The notes: a model not told the origin generated them from the letters alone. A DNA stretch of 15,697 nt from Pseudomonadota bacterium (GCA_023435545.1 JAEYRQ010000432.1:1-15697); one strand, 5' to 3'; counted from the stretch's first letter, positions 7,780 to 15,536 are shown. Numbers and translations: made by a program.

Positions 7780-7833
7780 GGCAATCGGTAACAGGCAATC
7801 GGGGCGGTATCCTACTGGCTATCGCCCACTGCC
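7780..7833. repeat. Imperfect inverted repeat between mtgA and rpmF
   Basis: Two 23-base arms (7780-7802 and 7811-7833) around an 8-base loop match as reverse complements at 15 of 23 positions. On the minus strand four of the mismatches become G-U pairs. The arms have a repetitive GGCAAT/GGCAGT flavour, as in short intergenic repeats of alphaproteobacteria. It is GC-rich without a T-run, so a classical terminator for mtgA is unlikely. Confidence 0.5.
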
Positions 7834-7868
7834 GGCTGCCTTTCACGCCCCCTTCCGTTCCGGCGCGC

Positions 7869-7881
7869 TTGACTGTATAAG
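7869..7881 (+). promoter_or_regulatory. Possible rpmF promoter element
   Basis: CTTGACT (TTGACT at 7869-7874) is a good -35 by the CTTGAC consensus of this group, about 100 bp upstream of rpmF. No clear -10 follows at 17-18 bp. The overlapping TATAAG (7876-7881) could instead be a -10 with a poor -35. A promoter here is likely because rpmF is 200 bp from mtgA, but the exact boxes are uncertain. Confidence 0.3.
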
Positions 7882-7973
7882 CCCGGCGACTTCCGTCATT
7901 CCGCCGCGGTGCCGGGCAGCCAAGAACGCGCCCCCGCAGATCCGTCGGCACCCGGTTTCGAGGAGATCAGATC

Positions 7974-8159
7974 ATGGCCGTACCGAAAAGGAAGACCTCG
8001 CCGATGAAGCGCGGTCAACGCCGTTCCGCCGACGCGCTGAAGGCGCCGACCTATGTCGAGGACAAGGAGTCGGGTGAGCTGCGCCGTCCGCACCACATCG
8101 ACCTGAAGTCCGGCAAGTATCGCGGCCGGCAGGTGCTGAAGCCGGTGGACGCCGACTGA
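7974..8159 (+). CDS. rpmF: 50S ribosomal protein L32
   Basis: A 61-residue, very basic protein beginning [18 protein letters not shown] and containing [19 protein letters not shown], the unmistakable alphaproteobacterial L32. It is a component of the large ribosomal subunit near the peptidyl transferase region. It lacks the zinc-ribbon cysteines found in some other L32 proteins, so it is the zinc-independent form. The ATG at 7974 follows GAGGAGATCAGATC. The gene is closed by a perfect hairpin terminator about 32 bp beyond the stop, so it forms its own transcript end. Confidence 0.98.
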   Translation: MAVPKRKTSPMKRGQRRSADALKAPTYVEDKESGELRRPHHIDLKSGKYRGRQVLKPVDAD

Positions 8160-8191
8160 GGCGCCGCGCCGCGGCACGGGATAGTTTGACG

Positions 8192-8217
8192 AGGCCGGCG
8201 GTTTCCGCCGGCCTTTT
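8192..8217 (+). terminator. Intrinsic terminator of rpmF
   Basis: A perfect 9-bp stem, GGCCGGCGG (8193-8201) with CCGCCGGCC (8205-8213), closes a TTT loop and runs directly into TTTT. An extra A-T pair (8192/8214) extends the stem by one. This is the clearest terminator in the window. Confidence 0.93.
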
Positions 8218-8343
8218 CGTTGGAGAGGCCGAGCGGGGAGGCTCCACGGGGCCACAACCGGGGCTTCCACCGGCCCGACGGCGCCTGCATGATGGCCGCG
8301 CCCGCTTCGTATCGTTCCGCGCCCTGAGCACCGGAGAGACCAG

Positions 8344-8748
8344 ATGTACGGCCTGCCGCTGATGATCCTGCCGCTGATCGGCTACAACGCGCTCGAATTC
8401 CTGTTCGGCGGCGTCGACTGGAAGGCCTCGCTGTTCGAGGTGGACATGATGTCGGGTGCGGTATGGACGATGACCGCGAGCGACGTGTTCCTGCTGGTGG
8501 CGCTCTTCTTCCTGTTCGTAGAGGTGCTCAAGGCGACGCGGACGACCTCGATGTCGATCGTCGACCACATGCTGTCGACGCTGGTCTTCGTCGGCTGCCT
8601 GGTCGAATTCCTGCTGGTGGCGCGCGCCGCGACCTCGACCTTCTTCCTCCTGACCGCGATCGCCTTCGTCGACGTTGTGGCGGGCTTCTCGATCACCATC
8701 CGCGCCGCCCGGCGCGATTTTGCCGTCGGCCCGCACGGAGAGGCCTGA
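8344..8748 (+). CDS. Small four-helix membrane protein of unknown function
   Basis: A 134-residue integral membrane protein that I do not recognise. Predicted hydrophobic segments are about residues 3-21, 47-64, 74-93 and 99-119. A soluble loop (22-46, FGGVDWKASLFEVDMMSGAVW) follows the first helix and a short cytoplasmic-looking tail follows the last. Acidic residues within helices (E60, E88, D110) could be functional. The ATG at 8344 has GGAGA 6-10 bases upstream. It ends 4 bp before the GGT-family gene and is probably translated with it. The region before it (8218-8343) holds no recognisable promoter, although the rpmF terminator implies a new one. Possible roles are a membrane partner or transport aid for the downstream enzyme; no function is claimed. 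Confidence 0.8.
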   Translation: MYGLPLMILPLIGYNALEFLFGGVDWKASLFEVDMMSGAVWTMTASDVFLLVALFFLFVEVLKATRTTSMSIVDHMLSTLVFVGCLVEFLLVARAATSTFFLLTAIAFVDVVAGFSITIRAARRDFAVGPHGEA

Positions 8749-8752
8749 ACTG

Positions 8753-10345
8753 ATGCCACGCGACTTCCAGTCTCCCGGCCGCTCGGCGGTCTATGCCACC
8801 GGCGGCATGATCGCCTGTTCGCATCCGCTCGCCGCGTCCGCCGCGCTGGCGGTGCTTCGGGCCGGCGGCAACGCCGTCGACGCCGCGATCACGTCATCCG
8901 CGGTGCTGACCATCGCCGAGCCGCACATGACGTCGGCCGGCGGCGACTGCTTCGCCATCGTCGCGATGCCGGACGGTTCACGCCACGGCCTCAACGGCTC
9001 CGGCCGCTCGGCGGCGGCGCTGACGCCGGACTATGTCCGGGCACAGGGCCTGACCGAGATCCACGAGGACCACGGCACGTCGGTCACGGCGCCCGGCGCG
9101 GTCGACGCCTGGTCGCGGCTGCTCGACCGCTTCGGCACCATCGGTCTCGACCGGGCGCTGGCGCCGGCGATCGACCTCGCCGAGAGGGGGGTTCCGATCT
9201 CACCACGCGTCGCCCGCGACTGGGCGGGCGAGGTGGAGCGGTTGGCCAAGGACGAGGGCGGACGACAGCACTACCTTTCGGCCGCCGGTGGTGCCCCGTC
9301 AGTCGGCGACGTCAGGGCCTATCCGGCGCTCGCCCGCACCTATCGGCGCATCGCCGAGCAGGGGCGCGACGGCTTCTATGCGGGGGCGGTGGCCGACGAC
9401 ATCTGCGCTGCTGTTGCGGCACGCGGCGGCTGCCTAACCCCGGACGATCTCGCGGCGACCGAGGCGACATGGGTCGATCCGATGCTGTCGCCCTACCGCG
9501 ACCTGTCGGTCGGCGAATTGCCGCCGAACGGACAAGGCGTCACCGCGCTGATCATGCTCGGCATCCTCGACCGTCTCGAGCTGAAGGGCCTCGATCCCCT
9601 AGGGGTGGAGCGCCTCCATCTCGAGACAGAGGCGGCCCGGCTCGCCTATGCCTGCCGCGACCGCTTCGTCTGCGATCCGGAAACCGCCGACCTGCCGGCC
9701 GCCGCGCTGATCGAGCCGGCTTTCCTCGACAGGCTTGCCGCCCGCATCGATCCGCGGAGGCGGATGGTCGACACCGGCGGAATCGACCCGTGTGAGAAGA
9801 CCGACACGGTCTATCTCTGCGTCGTCGACGGCGACGGCATGGCGGTGTCGTTCATCAACTCGGTCTTCGATTATTTCGGCTCGGCGATCATCGCGCCACA
9901 AAGCGGGGTGGTGCTGCAGAACCGCGGATCCGGCTTCGTGCTGACGCCCGGCCATCCCAATGAGGTCGGCCCGCGCAAGCGGCCGATGCACACGCTGATC
10001 CCGGGACTGCTTGTCGACGGCGGGCGCACGCGTGGCGTGTTCGGGGTGATGGGCGGCCAGTACCAGGCATGCGGCCATGCCCATCTCGTCTCCAACCTCG
10101 CCGACTACGGCATGGATCCGCAGGCGGCGATCGATCTGCCGCGCGCCTTCTTCGAGGGGGAGGAGACTGTGCTGGAGACAGGTGTGCCGGAGACGGTTGC
10201 AGCCGGCCTCGCCGCAATCGGCCATAGGGTGAAGCGCGCCGTCTCGCCGCTCGGCGGCGGCCAGGCGATCCTGATCGATCGGGAACGGGGGGTGCTGATC
10301 GCCGGCTCCGACCCGCGCAAGGACGGTTGCGCCATCGGACTTTGA
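8753..10345 (+). CDS. Gamma-glutamyltransferase-family Ntn hydrolase
   Basis: A 530-residue protein of the gamma-glutamyltranspeptidase fold, which self-cleaves to expose an N-terminal Thr. The N-terminal region has ACSHPLAASAALAVLRAGGNAVDAA in the usual position, then MTSAGGDCF and GRSAAAL. The predicted self-cleavage site is before Thr352 in EKTDTVYLCVVD, followed by the small-subunit SFINSVFDYFGSAIIAP and LQNRGSGF. There is no signal peptide, so the enzyme is cytoplasmic, unlike periplasmic E. coli Ggt. The GSPGG loop of classical Ggt is replaced by VMGGQYQ, as in YwrD/HpxW-like subfamilies, so the substrate may be an acyl-amide or oxamate-like compound rather than glutathione. The ATG at 8753 is preceded by GGAGAGG near the end of the upstream membrane gene. 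Family assignment is secure; substrate is unknown. Confidence 0.9.
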   Translation: MPRDFQSPGRSAVYATGGMIACSHPLAASAALAVLRAGGNAVDAAITSSAVLTIAEPHMTSAGGDCFAIVAMPDGSRHGLNGSGRSAAALTPDYVRAQGLTEIHEDHGTSVTAPGAVDAWSRLLDRFGTIGLDRALAPAIDLAERGVPISPRVARDWAGEVERLAKDEGGRQHYLSAAGGAPSVGDVRAYPALARTYRRIAEQGRDGFYAGAVADDICAAVAARGGCLTPDDLAATEATWVDPMLSPYRDLSVGELPPNGQGVTALIMLGILDRLELKGLDPLGVERLHLETEAARLAYACRDRFVCDPETADLPAAALIEPAFLDRLAARIDPRRRMVDTGGIDPCEKTDTVYLCVVDGDGMAVSFINSVFDYFGSAIIAPQSGVVLQNRGSGFVLTPGHPNEVGPRKRPMHTLIPGLLVDGGRTRGVFGVMGGQYQACGHAHLVSNLADYGMDPQAAIDLPRAFFEGEETVLETGVPETVAAGLAAIGHRVKRAVSPLGGGQAILIDRERGVLIAGSDPRKDGCAIGL

Positions 10346-10358
10346 CGATCGGCCGGAG

Positions 10359-10694
10359 CTAGATGCGCTGCGACCTCGCGTGCGGGGTGATGGTGCTCAG
10401 CGATTCGGCGCTGCGATAAGCCTCGACGGCCTCGCCGACCGCGGCGGTCCGCTTCCACCGGGTCTGCGGCAGCTCCATCTGCGTCGCGATGAGCTGGGCG
10501 ACGAGAGCGGCGCTGCCGGCGGAGACGCGGTATGTCGAGGCAGCGCGTGGTTCGGCGTCGGTCAGCGGCACCGGCAGGCCGGCGCGCCCATCCCGCGAGG
10601 GTTCCTCGCGGGCGCCGGCGTCCGAACCCGCCTCGATCCGGCGGTGGCCATTTCGTCCCGCTCTGAAACCGCTGCCCGGTTCGATTGCGCTCAT
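10359..10694 (-). CDS. Conserved small protein of unknown function
   Basis: A 111-residue soluble protein. The N-terminal 60 residues are Gly/Arg/Pro-rich and probably disordered. The C-terminal part (SAALVAQLIATQMELPQTRWKRTAAVGEAVEAYRSAE, about residues 58-95, read here in pieces) looks like a conserved helical motif seen in short hypothetical proteins of Rhizobiales. The ATG at 10694 is chosen because GGGAGAGG lies just upstream; the open frame extends to 10775 with unconserved-looking sequence. It is convergent with the GGT-family gene (13 bp between stops) and divergent from the GGDEF-EAL gene. No function can be assigned. Confidence 0.65.
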   Translation of the reverse strand: MSAIEPGSGFRAGRNGHRRIEAGSDAGAREEPSRDGRAGLPVPLTDAEPRAASTYRVSAGSAALVAQLIATQMELPQTRWKRTAAVGEAVEAYRSAESLSTITPHARSQRI

Positions 10695-10891
10695 CGGCCT
10701 CTCCCTGTCCCGATTCGGGACGACGACCCGCCCCTCGCCGCTGACGAAGCAAGCGGGGGGCCGATCGGAAACCAATTGTTAACCTATTGCTCGCCGACTT
10801 GTAGCGGGTTGCCCACAGAAAAACGCTGCCGCGGTACACAGGCCGGTGTAGTGTCTTGGTGCGGCGACTGCGGCGGGGAGCGCAGGCTGGC

Positions 10892-12595
10892 ATGGCCGGG
10901 GAAGAAACGAACGTAAGGCAGGCCCCGGACGAAGGCGCCATCCTCGCCTCGATCGGCGCGGCGGCCTACGATTGGGACATCGCCAGCGATCGAATTGCCT
11001 GGGGCGGACAGGTCGAGGGCATGCTCGGCCTTGCCGCCGAGGCAGTCGGCAGCGGCCGGCTCTACGCGCGCATGCTCGATCCCCAGGGTCCGCCCGGCCG
11101 TCATGCCGCGGTCGTCGAGAGCGGCCTCAAGGACGAGGGCGGCGGCGTTCCCTATCATATTGAGTATCGTTTCCTCCCATCGGAGGGGAGCGCCGAGGCG
11201 CTGTGGATCGAGGACAACGGCCGGTGGTTCGCCGGCCCGGACGGCAAGCCCGCCCGCGCCCACGGCATCATCCGCGCCATCAACGAGCGGCGCGCGCGCG
11301 ACGAGCGGCTAATCTTCCGCAGCGACCACGACAACCTGACCGGCGGGCTGAACCGCGTGCGGCTGGTGGAGGAGATCGGCGCGGCGATCGCCGCGGCGGA
11401 GCGCTTCCGCCGCAGCGCCGCGGTGGCGATCGTCGCAGTCGACAACCTGGCGATCCTGAATGATGCCTACGGCTTCGATGTGGCCGACGAGGTGATTGCC
11501 GGAGTCGCCCGCCGGGTGCGGCGCGAGATGCGGGGCGGAGATTCGATCGGGCGGCTGGCCGGCAACAAGCTCGGCCTCGTCCTCAACGATTGCGGAGAAG
11601 CCGACCTGCGAATCGCCGTGGATCGATTCGCGCGGGTGGTCGGCAGCGGGCCGATCGCGACGGGGACGGGTCAGGTAGCGGTGACCGTGTCGGTGGGCGG
11701 TGTGGTGCTGCCGCGCTACGGGCGGACCGCGCATGAGGCACTCGCCCATGCGCAGGAGGCGCTCGACGAGGCGCGCCTCAGGGGCGCGGCGGCCGTCGTG
11801 GTCTACGAACCCTCGCCCGGACGTGACGCGGCGCGGCGCCACAATGCGGAGGTGGCGGGACAGGTGGTGTCAGCCCTGAACGAGGGCCGCATCGGCCTCG
11901 CGCTGCAGCCGGTGGTGCGGACCGGCACGCGGGAGCCGGCCTTCCACGAGGCGCTGTGCCGTCTGAGCCTGCCCGACGGCACCGTGATTGCGGCGGGGGA
12001 TTTCATCGAGACCGCCGAGCGTCTCGGCATCGTCCGGCTGATCGACCACCGGACGGTGGATCTGGCACTGGCAGAGCTGCGCGCCGATCCCGATCTGGTG
12101 CTGTCGATCAACGTATCGACGTCGAGCGCGCTGGACGGAACCTGGTTTGCGCGCCTGGTCGGCCATATCCGGCGCGATCGCAGGCTCGCCGCGCGGCTGA
12201 TCGTGGAAATCACCGAATCGATGGCGATCACCAATCTGCAGCGCGCGGTGGACTTCGTGCGGGCCGTTCGCGACCTGGGGTGCCGGGTCGCCATCGACGA
12301 TTTCGGAGCCGGGCACACCTCGTTCCGCAATCTGCGGGCGCTCGGAGTGGACCTGGTCAAGATCGACGGCTGCTTCGTCGAGCGGATCGCCGAGAGCGAG
12401 GCTGACCGGTTCTTCGTCTCGACGCTGGTGTCGCTCGCCCGCCATGTCGGGCTCGAGGTCGTCGCAGAGCGGGTCTCGCGCGAGATCGACGCCGCGGCAC
12501 TCGCCGCAATCGGGGTCGACTATCTGCAGGGCCACCTGTTCGGGATGGACACGGCCGGCAGACCGACCGGGGATGTCCGCGCGGCAAGCGGCTGA
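10892..12595 (+). CDS. PAS-like/GGDEF(degenerate)/EAL cyclic-di-GMP phosphodiesterase
   Basis: A 567-residue soluble signalling protein. Residues about 20-135 form a PAS/PAC-like sensor (AAAYDWDIASDRIAWGG near its start). A GGDEF domain spans about 148-310, but its signature is AGNKL (223-227) instead of GGDEF, so diguanylate cyclase activity is probably lost. The EAL domain (about 325-560) keeps the metal and catalytic residues: EAL with E353, SINVS, EITES, DDFGAG with D469 and D470, VKIDG, VVAE and LQGH. It therefore probably hydrolyses c-di-GMP, with the ruined GGDEF perhaps acting as a GTP-sensing or structural module. There are no transmembrane segments. I chose the ATG at 10892 (GGGGAG upstream); a TTG at 10856 is possible. 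It would promote the motile, non-biofilm state, but its exact input is unknown. Confidence 0.93.
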   Translation: MAGEETNVRQAPDEGAILASIGAAAYDWDIASDRIAWGGQVEGMLGLAAEAVGSGRLYARMLDPQGPPGRHAAVVESGLKDEGGGVPYHIEYRFLPSEGSAEALWIEDNGRWFAGPDGKPARAHGIIRAINERRARDERLIFRSDHDNLTGGLNRVRLVEEIGAAIAAAERFRRSAAVAIVAVDNLAILNDAYGFDVADEVIAGVARRVRREMRGGDSIGRLAGNKLGLVLNDCGEADLRIAVDRFARVVGSGPIATGTGQVAVTVSVGGVVLPRYGRTAHEALAHAQEALDEARLRGAAAVVVYEPSPGRDAARRHNAEVAGQVVSALNEGRIGLALQPVVRTGTREPAFHEALCRLSLPDGTVIAAGDFIETAERLGIVRLIDHRTVDLALAELRADPDLVLSINVSTSSALDGTWFARLVGHIRRDRRLAARLIVEITESMAITNLQRAVDFVRAVRDLGCRVAIDDFGAGHTSFRNLRALGVDLVKIDGCFVERIAESEADRFFVSTLVSLARHVGLEVVAERVSREIDAAALAAIGVDYLQGHLFGMDTAGRPTGDVRAASG

Positions 12596-12681
12596 CGGCA
12601 TCCGGATACCTCTACAGCCGCCGCCGGGGCCACCGCCGTCCTCTCCGGATCACATGACGACCCGGACGATGGCAGTTGCCG

Positions 12682-13137
12682 CTATTCCAGGAGTTCGACG
12701 TCGAATTTCGCGGCCAGCCGCCGGATCGTCTCGCGATCGCGGTCGGCCACCGAATCGACCTCGATGAAGTAGTGGCCGAAGCGGCCGGGGATGATCGTCA
12801 GCAGCAGCTTTCCCGGTGTCGCGCCGACGTTCCGGAAGGTGTGGGGGATGTCGCGCGGTCCGACCAGATTTGCGCCGGGGCCGACGGTGAGGCTGTCGCT
12901 GCCGACGCGGAACTCGAACTCGCCCTCGATGATGTAGAAGATCTCCGTCTCGTGGCGATGAACGTGGAACGGCGGGCCCTTGCCCGGCGGGATCACCTGC
13001 TCGAGGACGCTGTAGGCATCGCCGACCTCGTCGGGCCGCACCAGGATGCGCGTGCGTCCGTCGAGGACATTGACCTCCTCCTCGCCCGGTCCGTGGACCC
13101 GTACGATCGGGACACGCGTCTCGGTCTCCTCCAGCAT
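12682..13137 (-). CDS. Cupin-domain protein
   Basis: A 151-residue single cupin. Motif 1 is PPFHVHRHETEIFYIIEGE, with metal ligands H58, H60 and E65, and motif 2 is VGPRDIPHTFRN with H99; all ligands of a metal-binding cupin are present. The protein is soluble with no signal peptide. Such proteins range from isomerases and dioxygenases to small-molecule sensors, so no reaction can be named. I chose the ATG at 13137; a TTG at 13161 would add eight residues. It lies 49 bp beyond the phaR stop on the same strand and may be transcribed with phaR, and is convergent with the GGDEF-EAL gene. Confidence 0.85.
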   Translation of the reverse strand: MLEETETRVPIVRVHGPGEEEVNVLDGRTRILVRPDEVGDAYSVLEQVIPPGKGPPFHVHRHETEIFYIIEGEFEFRVGSDSLTVGPGANLVGPRDIPHTFRNVGATPGKLLLTIIPGRFGHYFIEVDSVADRDRETIRRLAAKFDVELLE

Positions 13138-13186
13138 CTGCTCTCGCCCCTCGCGAGCCAACGGGTTCCGTGGTCCCGGCGCCGCC

Positions 13187-13780
13187 TCAACGATCCCTGG
13201 CGAGCTTGTCCAGGCGGGTCTGGACGTCCGAGAGCTGCTTCTTCAGCGACTCGATCTCGCTGTCCGATTTCGCCGCCTTGCGCGATGCCGGCCCCTCGTC
13301 CTCCGAGCCTTGTGGGCCGGAGCCGGATTCGTTGGCGAAGGGTGAGAACATCCGGAAGGCGCGCTCGAACATCTGCATGTTGCGGTTGACCTGGTCCTCC
13401 ACCGCCCCGATCGCCGTCGCGCTGAGGGTGCGGGCCATCTGGTCGCGGAACTTCTCCTGCTCGCGGGCGAGCGAGGTCATCGAGAAGTCGAGATAGCTGG
13501 GAACCAGCGTCTGCATCGAATCGCCGTAGAAGCGGATCAGCTGCCGCAGGAAGTTGATCGGCAGCAGAGCCTCGCCCTTGTTCTCCTGCTCGAAGATGAT
13601 CTGGGTGAGGACCGAGCGGGTGATGTCCTCACCGGATTTCGCGTCGATCACGACGAAGTCCTCCTCGGACTTCACCATCTCGCCGAGATCGTCGAGCGTT
13701 ACGTAGGTGCTTGTGCCGGTGTTGTAGAGCCGGCGATTGGCGTACTTCTTGATGACGGTCGCCTGCTTGTTCTTGCTCAT
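13187..13780 (-). CDS. phaR: PHB synthesis repressor PhaR
   Basis: A 197-residue regulator of polyhydroxybutyrate metabolism. The N-terminal DNA-binding domain begins [20 protein letters not shown] (residues 8-27) and continues through [17 protein letters not shown]. The central granule-associated domain includes [19 protein letters not shown] (about 72-90) and [10 protein letters not shown] charged linker leads to a C-terminal coiled coil (about 170-195). PhaR represses phasin and pha genes and leaves DNA when it binds nascent PHB. The ATG at 13780 has AAGGGC upstream. It is divergent from phaA across 501 bp, the usual arrangement in this group, and probably controls itself, phaAB and bdhA. 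Confidence 0.97.
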   Translation of the reverse strand: MSKNKQATVIKKYANRRLYNTGTSTYVTLDDLGEMVKSEEDFVVIDAKSGEDITRSVLTQIIFEQENKGEALLPINFLRQLIRFYGDSMQTLVPSYLDFSMTSLAREQEKFRDQMARTLSATAIGAVEDQVNRNMQMFERAFRMFSPFANESGSGPQGSEDEGPASRKAAKSDSEIESLKKQLSDVQTRLDKLARDR

Positions 13781-14129
13781 CTGCCCTTGTCACCATCCGG
13801 CGCCGTCCGCGCCGCTCGCGCGTTTCCCCAATCCGGGCCTGGGCAACCTCAATCGCGGCGGCACTCCGGGACGAGTGCTCAGGTCAATTCTCCCCGGGCG
13901 CGCACCGGCGGGACGGACGACAGGAACACGCGGGGGGATGGCGACCGGGCATGCATGGTGCAGACGCGGCGCACACCGCCGACGGCGGCCGACATCCGGC
14001 CAACCGGCTCACCATGGACGTTCCCGATACGGCATTGCGACAGCGACAGGTCAACTCACAAGCCTTTGCTGCGCCACGATACGGGCTTTTTACTTGCGCG
14101 GCCACCGATTTGTCCGGGGCGTCGCCGGC

Positions 14130-14176
14130 TGCGATTGACTCACCGCAATGCGATGCAGCAAACAGTCTGCGATGCG
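14130..14176 (+). promoter_or_regulatory. Candidate PhaR operator array upstream of phaA
   Basis: TGCGAT occurs at 14130, 14149 and 14168, exactly 19 bp apart. The middle copy extends to TGC-GAT-GCA (14149-14157) and TGCGATGCAGCA (14149-14160), matching 11 of 12 bases of the site in front of bdhA. The third copy is TGC-GAT-GCG. A TTGACT (14135-14140) overlaps the first copy and could be a -35, placing the second copy in the spacer. PhaR is encoded divergently next door, which favours it as the ligand. Confidence 0.55.
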
Positions 14177-14199
14177 CCACCGGAACGTCATCGGTGCGC

Positions 14200-14205
14200 T
14201 ATAGT
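14200..14205 (+). promoter_or_regulatory. Candidate phaA -10 box
   Basis: TATAGT within CGCTATAGTG lies 77 bp before the phaA ATG and downstream of the TGCGAT array. The -35 at proper spacing (about 14177-14182) is poor, so activator dependence or an alternative promoter at TTGACT (14135) is possible. An imperfect hairpin, GCGC(C)ACCG with CGGTGCGC (14174-14199), directly abuts it. Confidence 0.45.
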
Positions 14206-14214
14206 GACGGCGGA

Positions 14215-14232
14215 GCCGGTCGACGCACCGGC
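14215..14232 (+). promoter_or_regulatory. Dyad in the phaA leader
   Basis: GCCGGT-N6-ACCGGC is a perfect 6-bp inverted repeat, 50 bp upstream of the phaA start and just beyond the candidate -10. It could be an operator half-pair or a small RNA hairpin in the leader. In GC-rich DNA the chance expectation is not negligible. Confidence 0.3.
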
Positions 14233-14281
14233 GCAACCACACGGAACCGGCGCAGCCCAGCCGGCACAGGAGGTCGATCCC

Positions 14282-15463
14282 ATGAGCACGTCCGAGGACA
14301 TCGTCATCGTCAGCGCCGCCCGCACGCCGGTCGGTTCGTTCAACGGCTCGCTGTCCAGCGTGCCCGCCTCCTTCCTCGGCACCGTCGCGATCAAGGCGGC
14401 GCTCGAGCGCGCCGGCGTCCCCGCCGCCGATGTCGGCGAGGTGATCCTCGGCCAGGTGCTGACGGCAGCCGCCGGACAGAATCCGGCGCGGCAGGCCTCG
14501 ATCGCCGCCGGGATACCGATCGAATCCCCGGCCTGGGGCATGAACCAGGTCTGCGGCTCGGGCCTGCGCGCGGTCGCCCTGGCGGCCCAGCAGATTGCCG
14601 ACGGCTCGGCCGCCATCGTGGTTGCCGGTGGGCAGGAATCGATGAGCCAGTCGACCCATGCCGCCCATCTGCGCAACGGCGTCAAGATGGGCGACTACAA
14701 GATGATCGACACGATGATCAAGGACGGGCTGTGGGACGCCTTCAACGGCTACCACATGGGCAACACCGCCGAGAACGTCGCCCGCCAGTGGCAGATCACC
14801 CGTGAGCAGCAGGACGAGTTTGCGGTCGCCTCCCAGAACAAGGCCGAGGCAGCGAAGAAGGCCGGCAGGTTCAAGGACGAGATCGCCCCGGTGACGATCG
14901 CAGGCCGCAAGGGCGATGTGGTCGTCTCCGAGGATGAGTATATCCGCGAGGGCGCGACCATCGACCAGGTGGCGAAGCTCCGGCCGGCCTTCGACAAGGA
15001 CGGCACCGTCACCGCCGGCAACGCCTCGGGCATCAACGACGGCGCGGCGGCGCTGGTGCTGATGACGGCCAAGGAGGCCGAGGCGCGCGGGCTGAAGCCG
15101 CTCGCCCGCATCGCCTCGTTCGCATCGGCCGGCGTCGATCCCAAGATCATGGGCTCGGGGCCGATCCCGGCCAGCCGCAAGGCGCTGGAGAGGGCGGGCT
15201 GGAAGGTCGAGGACCTCGATCTGGTCGAAGCCAACGAGGCCTTCGCCGCCCAGGCCTGCGCGGTCAACAAGGACCTCGGCTGGAACCCGGAGATCGTCAA
15301 CGTCAACGGCGGCGCCATCGCCATCGGCCATCCGATCGGCGCCTCGGGCGCCCGCATCCTGACCACGCTCTTGCACGAGATGCAGCGGCGCGACGCCAGG
15401 AAAGGGCTCGCGACCCTGTGCATCGGCGGCGGCATGGGTGTCGCCATGTGCCTCGAGCGCTGA
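14282..15463 (+). CDS. phaA: Acetyl-CoA C-acetyltransferase (beta-ketothiolase)
   Basis: A 393-residue biosynthetic thiolase condensing two acetyl-CoA to acetoacetyl-CoA, the first PHB step. The nucleophile is C91 in [10 protein letters not shown], the general residues are His350 in GHPIGASG and C380 in CIGGGMG, and the NEAFAAQ motif is present near 320. Length and motifs match PhaA of Zoogloea/Cupriavidus type. The ATG at 14282 is preceded by AGGAGG at good distance; the frame is open far upstream but the leader is non-coding in character. phaB follows after 73 bp, so phaAB form an operon. Expression is probably restrained by PhaR encoded divergently. Confidence 0.97.
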   Translation: MSTSEDIVIVSAARTPVGSFNGSLSSVPASFLGTVAIKAALERAGVPAADVGEVILGQVLTAAAGQNPARQASIAAGIPIESPAWGMNQVCGSGLRAVALAAQQIADGSAAIVVAGGQESMSQSTHAAHLRNGVKMGDYKMIDTMIKDGLWDAFNGYHMGNTAENVARQWQITREQQDEFAVASQNKAEAAKKAGRFKDEIAPVTIAGRKGDVVVSEDEYIREGATIDQVAKLRPAFDKDGTVTAGNASGINDGAAALVLMTAKEAEARGLKPLARIASFASAGVDPKIMGSGPIPASRKALERAGWKVEDLDLVEANEAFAAQACAVNKDLGWNPEIVNVNGGAIAIGHPIGASGARILTTLLHEMQRRDARKGLATLCIGGGMGVAMCLER

Positions 15464-15476
15464 CAGAATACCAATC

Positions 15477-15513
15477 GGCGACCCTGGGGCGGTGGGGACA
15501 CCCGGGGATCGCC
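15477..15513 (+). promoter_or_regulatory. Hairpin between phaA and phaB
   Basis: GGCGA (15477-15481) pairs with TCGCC (15509-15513), and the adjoining CCC (15482-15484) can pair with GGG across a bulged A. The stem has no T-run, so it is more likely an mRNA-stabilising or processing element than a full terminator. It lies 23 bp before the phaB start. Confidence 0.35.
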
Positions 15514-15536
15514 AGCAGTCTCGAAGGGAGGGAACG

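Larger units (their letters stand above)
13781..14281. other. 501-bp phaR-phaA divergent intergenic region
   Basis: I see no convincing gene here. Apparent frames through it are GC-driven and start upstream of phaR or run into phaA. It contains a GCACTC-N6-GAGTGC dyad (13861-13878), a TTTTT run (14087-14091) after a weak AAGCC/GGCTT stem that could be a terminator-like feature, three TGCGAT motifs, and the promoter region of phaA. The gap is long for two divergent promoters, so a small RNA or several operators are possible. Confidence 0.7.

Noticed and set aside
10771..10785. CtrA-type site (GTTAACC) between the small protein and the GGDEF-EAL gene
   Set aside because: Only one half-site is visible and the second TTAA at the required spacing is missing.
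12596..12681. Bidirectional terminator between the GGDEF-EAL and cupin genes
   Set aside because: No stem followed by a T-run on either strand could be found in these 86 bp.
13737..14138. 133-codon frame starting inside phaR and running into the intergenic region
   Set aside because: Starts antisense within phaR, has no Shine-Dalgarno and the product is Arg/Gly/Pro-rich without recognisable features.
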